DNA from: a virus
Strand: one strand, 5' to 3'
Virus record (IMG/VR): IMGVR_UViG_3300017917_005175
Span: 1-58,649 of that record
DNA length: 58,649 bases
The notes beneath the pieces were generated by a model that ran no database searches, was not told the DNA's origin, and saw only the letters and a program-made list of their open reading frames with translations. This document shows, piece by piece, positions 52,557 through 58,649 of the stretch (the stretch's first letter is position 1; each line of letters opens with the position of its first letter). The position numbers were made by a program, and so were the translations under genes.

Positions 52557-55500
52557 TTATCTATATATTTTAGGTTGATTATCCAGTATATTTTCAACTA
52601 TTTTTGCAGGATCAAACAAAATTTCTTCTTTGTCATAATCAATCTTGCGATTGTTCATATATGTCCTTCTGCTTATAGAATTATTGGAACCTACAGGATA
52701 TGCAACAGATCTAAGATTTCCTTTATGATCCAAACCTAAAGGAATGTCATGGGTAGGGGCGAAACCTAGAGTGATTGTTGCAATTTTAGGGGCTCTACTT
52801 CCTTTTTTGATTTCCCAAAATGAACCTTGATCCCAGTCTATACCAAAAGATGTAATAAATCCTGCGAGGCCTTTGCCCATGTTTGATTCAAAAGCTTTCG
52901 TGATTGGATTATTGATTTTTACTTTACCACCTTCATTTTTTTCGGCTTTCATGAAATCTATTAAAAAACTTTGATCTATAGAAGAAGCAGGATTTGAAGA
53001 TGTTTGGCTTGTTTGTTGTTGAGTAGGTTGAGTCACAGGAGTCTCTACTTGTTGAGCTGGTTGATTTAATCGAATTTCATCTAAAGATATATTATTTTTT
53101 GCCAAAAAATCATTTAATTCTTTCTCTTTTTTTATTACTTCTTTTTCGGCATTTTCTTTCATAGTTTGATTTGTTTTTATAAAACCAGCAACTGATTGCC
53201 CTTCTTTGAAATCGTTTCTTTCTTTGATTTTTTCCCAATGATATATTTGTCTAACGGCTGAAATGACTGCACCTTCTGCTTGGTTTAATTTTGCATAAAG
53301 TTCAATAGCTTCTTTCTTATTTTTCTCTTTATTTTTCTCTTCTTGACTTTTGATTTGATTATTTAATTTTTCTTCTTCTTCTTTTAATTTAATTTGAAGT
53401 TCTTGGATTTTTTTTTCACGTTTTTTGATTAAGCTACTTGAGTTTCTCTGTATACTTGCATAAGAATCTATTATGGCTTGTTGAGTCGCTATTTCTCTCT
53501 TTAGATTGTTTATTTCTATTTTTGGACTAGATATGGCTAATATGTCTAAGGTTTCGGCGGCGTCCTTAGCTGCTTTTGCGTTGTCTATATCTTGCTTTGT
53601 TTCCTGCTTTTTTATAACTTCTTCTTTTTGTTCTTCTTTTTTTTGCTCTATTTCTTTTTCTTTTTCATTAAGTTTCTTTTCGAATCCAAAAAGTCTTGAA
53701 GCAGTGTAAATAGAATAATTTGATGCAATTAAATCACCTATTCTTAATCTAATCATTGGTGAATTTGAAGGCAACTGTGTAAAAGGTAAAGAATAGCTTG
53801 AAATATCTGAGTCTAACATGTCTTTTTGTCGCCTTATTTCTTTAGTTAAATAGTCTCGAGCAGGAACACCTTTTGACCATTGAGGATAGATCATCATAAC
53901 CAATCGATTGATTAAATACCACATAAGGCCATGATCATCTGGAGACATTGCTGCAATTTTAAATGTAACATTTATTGATCTTGTTGTATTCGAATAGATC
54001 TTTATTTTCTCAGATCTTCCATATCCTCCTATTTCATTGTAATTTGCAGAATATGAGTCTGATATTGAGTCTATAAAAGCATGAAATTTGAAAACTTCAT
54101 TTGTTCTTAAATCCTGTAATGTGAAAGGCATATAATCTGCATCGATCAATGATTCAATTTCTTTGACTTTTTCTCTAGAAAGACGATGATCTTTTGGACC
54201 TGTTTCAATTGTACGACCTCGAAAAATATTTTCAAAATTTACATTTGCAGGTTCATCAAGAGAAGTATTTAAAAAATTAGTATTTATAATTTCGCCTATC
54301 GAAAGAGTAGATTTTTTTGTAGAATATCCTGTGCTTTTATTTTCTTTTAGGTATTTTGATTGAAAAAACCAATTGTCTTTGTTTTTTAATTCTGCAGAAT
54401 CTGTCTTTATTAATTTTTCACCTACAGACATTCTTTCACCTATAAATCTAAAAAAGAAACTGCTCAAAAATGTCAAAGTAGAATTTATATTTGTTCCAGA
54501 ATTTGCTTGTTTTCTAGAATCACTATTGACGATTTTATTTAAGAAATAATTGTTTCTCAGAATTTTTCGTATAAGAAGGTTATATATGTGTCTAGAAGAA
54601 TCAGTTGTAATAAAAGATGTTATAAGATCAAGCAGAGAAGCCAATTTTAATTGATCAAATTCCAAAGTAAACTTTGTCTTAAGGCCTGGATTTAAATAAA
54701 AAATATAACCTTGGACAAAATATATTAAGCTTCTTGCAATATTTTGCAACAATAAAAGACCTAATTCTGCGAGATATTTTAATTTTGCAAAAGGGCCAGA
54801 CCCTACCTTAGGAAGAGGTGGAAAAGGAAATCTAGGAAAATTCATAAGTCTTTCAAAAGACTGCAATGTCTTTTTTAAAACATCATACACCAAATTAAAA
54901 TCTTCAGACTTTCGATATTTTATATATGAACCTAATTCATGAATTAAATCATCTTCGTTAGGCTTTTTATTTATGTCTTCTCCGAACAAAACAGGTATTG
55001 AACTAGAACTACTACTTTCGTTTTCTTGTAAAAGAAATTGCAAAGTTGTCATTGTGGTAATAGGAACAATTGCCGCAACAATCATGTCTAGCAATGTAAA
55101 TAATCTTACAGGCAGTTCATCTGCTGCAAGTTCTGCAATATCTTTAAGCAATAAAGGAAATCCATAAAAATCCAGATTTTCAGCAAATATTTGAACGCTA
55201 TTGACATTTCCATTATTAAAATTGTCTAAATTTAAATCAAACACAGAATTATAAGAATTGTAAAAAGTCTGTTCTCTGTTAGGATCAGAATCAAAACCAA
55301 AAGAAGAATTTGCTAGTTTATTAGTTGAATTAACGACTCTATTAATGCTGTCTTTGTCTTTGTTTCCATCTGCATTTGAAAATAAATTCTCTGTCGCGAT
55401 TAAACCTCCACCGCGATCTAGTTCAGAAAACTTGTTAGTCTCTCTATTGACCTTATTTGATTTATTAGGTAATCTTATAATGTCATCTAAGATCTTTGTT

Positions 55501-55562
55501 TTGCTGACTTCTTTTCCGTCTTTAATAACATTTCCTAATACATTAATAGAATATACTGCCAT
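52557..55562 (-). CDS. Large tail structural protein with coiled-coil insertion
   Basis: A 1001-residue paralog of the 726-residue neighbour. Shared blocks are YNSVFDLNLDNFN, QIFAENLDFYGFPLLLKDI, RLFTLLDMIVAAIVPI, MNFPRFPFPP, the region MPFTLQDLRTNEVFKFHAFI, and the C-terminal GLAGFITSFGIDWDQ with SRAPKIATITLGFAPTHDIP. Unlike its paralog it carries roughly 230 extra residues (about 640-870): a long Lys/Glu coiled coil, then a Gln/Pro/Thr linker (PVTQPTQQQTSQTSS). A role as baseplate or tail-tube-attachment protein is inferred from position. Confidence 0.75.
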   Translation of the reverse strand: MAVYSINVLGNVIKDGKEVSKTKILDDIIRLPNKSNKVNRETNKFSELDRGGGLIATENLFSNADGNKDKDSINRVVNSTNKLANSSFGFDSDPNREQTFYNSYNSVFDLNLDNFNNGNVNSVQIFAENLDFYGFPLLLKDIAELAADELPVRLFTLLDMIVAAIVPITTMTTLQFLLQENESSSSSSIPVLFGEDINKKPNEDDLIHELGSYIKYRKSEDFNLVYDVLKKTLQSFERLMNFPRFPFPPLPKVGSGPFAKLKYLAELGLLLLQNIARSLIYFVQGYIFYLNPGLKTKFTLEFDQLKLASLLDLITSFITTDSSRHIYNLLIRKILRNNYFLNKIVNSDSRKQANSGTNINSTLTFLSSFFFRFIGERMSVGEKLIKTDSAELKNKDNWFFQSKYLKENKSTGYSTKKSTLSIGEIINTNFLNTSLDEPANVNFENIFRGRTIETGPKDHRLSREKVKEIESLIDADYMPFTLQDLRTNEVFKFHAFIDSISDSYSANYNEIGGYGRSEKIKIYSNTTRSINVTFKIAAMSPDDHGLMWYLINRLVMMIYPQWSKGVPARDYLTKEIRRQKDMLDSDISSYSLPFTQLPSNSPMIRLRIGDLIASNYSIYTASRLFGFEKKLNEKEKEIEQKKEEQKEEVIKKQETKQDIDNAKAAKDAAETLDILAISSPKIEINNLKREIATQQAIIDSYASIQRNSSSLIKKREKKIQELQIKLKEEEEKLNNQIKSQEEKNKEKNKKEAIELYAKLNQAEGAVISAVRQIYHWEKIKERNDFKEGQSVAGFIKTNQTMKENAEKEVIKKEKELNDFLAKNNISLDEIRLNQPAQQVETPVTQPTQQQTSQTSSNPASSIDQSFLIDFMKAEKNEGGKVKINNPITKAFESNMGKGLAGFITSFGIDWDQGSFWEIKKGSRAPKIATITLGFAPTHDIPLGLDHKGNLRSVAYPVGSNNSISRRTYMNNRKIDYDKEEILFDPAKIVENILDNQPKIYR

Positions 55563-55602
55563 TTTTTCTTCTTGTTTTAAAATAATTATTTAATTTTTTG
55601 TT

Positions 55603-57783
55603 TTATTGATCCATATTAAGTTTTATTGTGTCTCCAACGTTATAAGCAGTAGATCTCATAAATCCTCTGTAGTTAAGACCAAGAGGAATGTCATGAATAG
55701 GATCAAATTGAATGTCAAGCTTGACTGCAATTGGTGCTCGACTGCCTTCATCTATTTCCCATGTGATATTTTGATCTGTCACAACATTTAAACTTCTTAT
55801 AAAACCTGCCATACCTTGACCGTGTGCAGCTTTGTAACTATTCGTAATTGCAGGTGCACTATTATTAATAAAATCGATTAATTTTTTAGTTGAAGAGTCA
55901 CTAGAATTGTTATATTTTTCTATGTCAAAAATGTTTTTGAAAAGATCTTTTTCATCATAATTTGATTTAATTAAATCTCCAACTCTTATTCTTACCGCAG
56001 GAGGAGCAACAGGAATCTGTGTAAAAGGTTTGCCAAAAGGTAAAGTTTCGTCATAAGAATTTACAATATTACTATAATTTGCTTCGTTTGTTCTTTCAGG
56101 TTTTGACCATTGTGGATAAACGCATGCAACCATTCTGTTTATATAAAACCACATATCATCATGATCTTCTTTTGAAGTAGAAACTAGCCAAAAACTTAAA
56201 CTAATCGATCTAGTTGTCCCTGTATAAATTTTAATAGGGTCCATTCTACCAAAACCGGTTGAATCAGAATAACTAGGATTAAATCCGTCTGATAAAGAAT
56301 CAATAAATGCATAAAATCTAAAAACATCATTTGTTCGTAAATCATGAAACGAAAAAGGCATGTATTCACTGTCAATTTTATTTTCAATTGTTCGAACATG
56401 CTCTTTATTCATTCTTTTGTTCATAGGTTGATTTTTAAAATCGTTGTATTTCAATCTGCTAACCATTGCGTCTTTTGAAATATTGTAAGCGGTTTCAACA
56501 AAATTACCACTTGATAAAAAGTCTGTTGAATTTCTGAAAGATGTAATTGAAGTATTTTTTTTATAATCGTTTGGTCCTGACACCATAAAATCGATTTCTT
56601 TTAAATCATTAATTCTCGTTTTTGAAAATAATTCTGTTACATCTCCGGTTCTCTGGTTTGATTTTTTTTCTATCCTGTATACCTTTTCACCAACTGCTAC
56701 TCTTTCACCTATAAATCGATAAAAATAATTACCTAAATAAGAGATCGTTCTTGCAAAATCTCCAATTTCTTCGTTTCCAGCTTTTGTTAAACGTGAATCA
56801 CTCTCCGATGATTTTCTTACGAAATAATTGTTTCTTATTATTTTCCTTATAAGAAGATTAAAAGGATGGGAAAAAGAATCACTAGTGATAAGAGTCGTAA
56901 GAATGTCAGATATTAATTGTGAAGAATTAAAAGTGTCTAAAGGAGTTTCCGATGTATTTTCTCCTCTTTCTTTTTTAAGAAAATCTATCTTTGCGCCTGG
57001 AGTTAAATACATCGTATAGCCTAATATAAAGTAGAATATGTCATCAAAAGCATTAGCCAACGAGACATTAGATTTAAATTTAGGATAATTCATTAGTCTT
57101 TCAAAAGCATTCAACGTTCTTTCTAAAATCAATATTACAAAACTGTCTAATCCATCAAAGCCTGTAGAGTAAGAAATGTATTTGCCTAGATCATATTTTT
57201 TATACTGGCTTTTTGAATCATCATCTTGATTCGCCTGTATTAACATTTGCAAAACAGAAAAGACGGCAATAGGTATCACAGAAGCTAATATCATGTCAAG
57301 TATTGTCAATAGTCTATATAAAATTTCTTGTGCAGAGTCTTGAATGTCTTTTAAGAAAAATTTAACACCATAAAAATCAACGTCATCTGCAAATATTTGC
57401 TTTCCTATAAAATCACTTTCTAAGTCAAAAACTGAATTGTAACTCGAATAAACTGTTACTTTATCAAACTCATCATTTTTCTTTAAAGAAATAGATCCAT
57501 CATCTTCTCTCTTAAAAAAGTTAAAAGACTTATTGATATTGTTCTCTGTTTTTTTAAGAATAAATTCTTTTTCAATTTCATCGGTCGTACTCAATAAATA
57601 CTTTCTGGTCATCAAAAGAGGAGTCAAATCTTCAGAAGGTTTATTCGTATTTCGAATTTCACCATTTATCCTAGAATTTATCTGTGATATGTCATTAACT
57701 TTAGAAATTTTTATTTCATTGTTTGCTTGATTGATAAATTCTTCCAATATCTCACCTTTTGTATTTATTGAATACTTTGGCAT
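55603..57783 (-). CDS. Large tail structural protein, paralog without insertion
   Basis: A 726-residue protein colinear with the 1001-residue gene downstream: MPKYSINTKGEILEE, YNSVFDLESDFIGKQIFADD, LLTILDMILASVIPI, MPFSFHDLRTNDVFRFYAFI, SRAPIAVKLDIQFDPIHDIP. The coiled-coil insert is replaced by a short Ser-rich linker. It was probably produced by tandem duplication. A hydrophobic segment LDMILASVIPIAVFSVLQML is conserved in both. No named family recognised. Confidence 0.75.
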   Translation of the reverse strand: MPKYSINTKGEILEEFINQANNEIKISKVNDISQINSRINGEIRNTNKPSEDLTPLLMTRKYLLSTTDEIEKEFILKKTENNINKSFNFFKREDDGSISLKKNDEFDKVTVYSSYNSVFDLESDFIGKQIFADDVDFYGVKFFLKDIQDSAQEILYRLLTILDMILASVIPIAVFSVLQMLIQANQDDDSKSQYKKYDLGKYISYSTGFDGLDSFVILILERTLNAFERLMNYPKFKSNVSLANAFDDIFYFILGYTMYLTPGAKIDFLKKERGENTSETPLDTFNSSQLISDILTTLITSDSFSHPFNLLIRKIIRNNYFVRKSSESDSRLTKAGNEEIGDFARTISYLGNYFYRFIGERVAVGEKVYRIEKKSNQRTGDVTELFSKTRINDLKEIDFMVSGPNDYKKNTSITSFRNSTDFLSSGNFVETAYNISKDAMVSRLKYNDFKNQPMNKRMNKEHVRTIENKIDSEYMPFSFHDLRTNDVFRFYAFIDSLSDGFNPSYSDSTGFGRMDPIKIYTGTTRSISLSFWLVSTSKEDHDDMWFYINRMVACVYPQWSKPERTNEANYSNIVNSYDETLPFGKPFTQIPVAPPAVRIRVGDLIKSNYDEKDLFKNIFDIEKYNNSSDSSTKKLIDFINNSAPAITNSYKAAHGQGMAGFIRSLNVVTDQNITWEIDEGSRAPIAVKLDIQFDPIHDIPLGLNYRGFMRSTAYNVGDTIKLNMDQ

Positions 57784-57784
57784 T

Positions 57785-58090
57785 TTATTTTATCTCATTT
57801 TTCTTTTCGAATATTTTATAATTATTTTGAACTTCCTTTATCATTTTATCTAGTTCTGCATCTATATTTTTCATTTCAGGATCAGAAAGGTCTTCTTTGC
57901 TCTTTTTTGAAAGGTAATCGCCAAAAGAAGATAAAGTTCCATTCATTTTTCCTCCATGTTGATTGATTCTTTCTTTTATGAAATTGTCAATTTGATCATC
58001 TTTTAGAGAAGTATTTTTCTTCAAATTTTCCTTCAAGATTTTTGTCAAGCCAATGTCCTCAAGTATTTTTTCAAAATTTATCTGTATCAT
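57785..58090 (-). CDS. Small charged helical protein in tail block
   Basis: A 101-residue protein starting MIQINFEKILEDIGLTKILKENLKKN (I-L-K-E-N, leader-like). It is Lys/Asp-rich and helical throughout. It precedes the 726-residue tail gene by one base. The upstream region has a TATAAATA box 22 nt before the ATG, suggesting that a late transcript starts here. Function unknown; a small assembly or chaperone protein is possible. Confidence 0.72.
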   Translation of the reverse strand: MIQINFEKILEDIGLTKILKENLKKNTSLKDDQIDNFIKERINQHGGKMNGTLSSFGDYLSKKSKEDLSDPEMKNIDAELDKMIKEVQNNYKIFEKKNEIK

Positions 58091-58111
58091 TAGATTATCC
58101 AGGTTTATTCG

Positions 58112-58119
58112 TATTTATA
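58112..58119 (-). promoter_or_regulatory. Candidate T4-type late promoter
   Basis: TATAAATA on the minus strand, followed by CGAATAAACCTGGATAATCT and ATG, matches the T4 late promoter core. The spacing would put transcription start within the short leader before the 101-aa gene at the head of the tail-gene block. The 8-mer can occur by chance in AT-rich DNA, but the position is apt. Confidence 0.35.
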
Positions 58120-58165
58120 AAGTTATATAAATTTATATAAAATGAGTTTAAATTAAACCTGATTA

Positions 58166-58649
58166 TTATGTGTTATAACCAGATGAAGGTATTTGACCGT
58201 CACGATATATTACTGTATTAGGATTTATTGTAGGTGCACCTTTTGTTTTGTTTGCATTTGTCATCATGTTTACAAAACCACTTGCAAGCAAGCCTTCACC
58301 TACTTTTTCACCGTTTAGTTTCACTTCAATCGTCTGGTTTTGGGACTTAAAACCTTCAATGATTGCATCACGAACTGCGGCTTTAAGATCCTCAGGTTTG
58401 ATCGTTGGAGTTGTACTTGAACTAGTCGATTGAGATTTTCCTGCAGAGTTCATAATAGGACCATTTTCTTTAAAGGCTATCACGTTGTCATTGTCATGAA
58501 TTTTAACAATCTTGCCGTCTTTACTTATAAAACCATCATTCATCGAGTAAGAAGTTAACCCTCCAATAATTGCACCTCCAAATGCACCCATAGGACCACC
58601 AATTGCAAAACCCGTCAATGCACCTTGAAGAATTCCTAGAGCTGCGTTA
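58166..58649 (-). CDS. Probable tape-measure protein, C-terminal part
   Basis: The frame is open to the right edge (upstream codons read NAALGILQGALTGFAIGG), so only the last 160 residues are seen. The visible part has a Gly/Ala-rich hydrophobic segment (GPMGAFGGAIIGGL), a linker, and a C-terminal stretch VKLNGEKVGEGLLASGF typical of tape-measure or tail-chaperone-length proteins. It is first in the transcription order of the tail block. The internal TTG at 58618 is not needed as a start. Confidence 0.6.
   Translation of the reverse strand, partial: NAALGILQGALTGFAIGGPMGAFGGAIIGGLTSYSMNDGFISKDGKIVKIHDNDNVIAFKENGPIMNSAGKSQSTSSSTTPTIKPEDLKAAVRDAIIEGFKSQNQTIEVKLNGEKVGEGLLASGFVNMMTNANKTKGAPTINPNTVIYRDGQIPSSGYNT

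Noticed and set aside
1-58649. Search for terminase, portal, major capsid, prohead protease, primase and lysis genes
   Set aside because: No convincing motifs for these were found in the window; they are presumably encoded elsewhere in the genome.

Overview
The window is a visibly AT-rich segment of a large tailed bacteriophage. It is densely coded, and all genes but two lie on the minus strand, so the map reads right to left. Many genes overlap by 1-29 nt, and AAGGA-type ribosome binding sites are common. No tRNA, rRNA, CRISPR array, terminase, major capsid or portal gene was recognised. Gene content (DnaE-type polymerase, RecA, DnaB-type helicase, gp32-like SSB, class I RNR, ThyX) and the presence of both an intein-fractured gene and an intron-interrupted gene recall marine metagenomic phages. 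The host cannot be determined from sequence alone; a low-GC marine bacterium is a guess.

Layout. Right end (58.6-46.3 kb): tail and baseplate genes, namely a probable tape-measure C-terminus, two paralogous large structural proteins (one with a coiled-coil insertion), a LysM/gp53-like protein, a tail-hub protein and an M23-peptidase tail protein. Centre right (46.3-31 kb): a mini family-A polymerase, a degenerate HD protein, small genes, ParB-like and kinase-like proteins, SSB, recA split by a group I intron, a 5'-3' exonuclease, replicative helicase, dUTPase, ribonucleotide reductase and a zeta-like P-loop kinase. Centre left (31-11 kb): a zincin, small paralogs, an active/inactive ClpP pair, ThyX, MazG-like and deoxyribosyltransferase genes, an Fpg/Nei glycosylase, thioredoxin, a fractured dnaE, thymidine kinase, a plus-strand zincin and dCMP deaminase. 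Left end (11 kb-1): mostly unrecognised, highly charged proteins, including an Fe/Mn-SOD-like protein, a pterin-dehydratase-like protein and a 1127-residue protein, ending in a gene cut by the window edge.

How the genes work together. dCMP deaminase, Tdk, ThyX, Dut, the MazG-like enzyme, NrdA/NrdB with thioredoxin, and the deoxyribosyltransferase supply dNTPs. DnaE, helicase, SSB, exonuclease, RecA and the small PolA-like enzyme replicate and recombine the genome.

Most striking signals. (1) dnaE is fractured: N-extein plus N-intein, a Vsr-like homing endonuclease gene, then C-intein plus C-extein, at a site different from the cyanobacterial DnaE intein. (2) recA carries a 1094-nt group I intron whose Vsr-like endonuclease frame runs straight through the 3' splice site into RecA exon 2. 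(3) The dnaE 5' end needs a +1 frameshift at TCC TGA to recover the PHP-domain HxH motif. (4) About 20 otherwise unrelated proteins begin with a similar 10-30-residue amphipathic leader ending in (L/I)-x-E, like T4 capsid-targeting peptides cut by the prohead protease. The tagged proteins include kinase-like, zeta-like, ParB-like, zincin and SOD-like domains. This suggests a large set of virion-packaged effectors scattered among replication genes.
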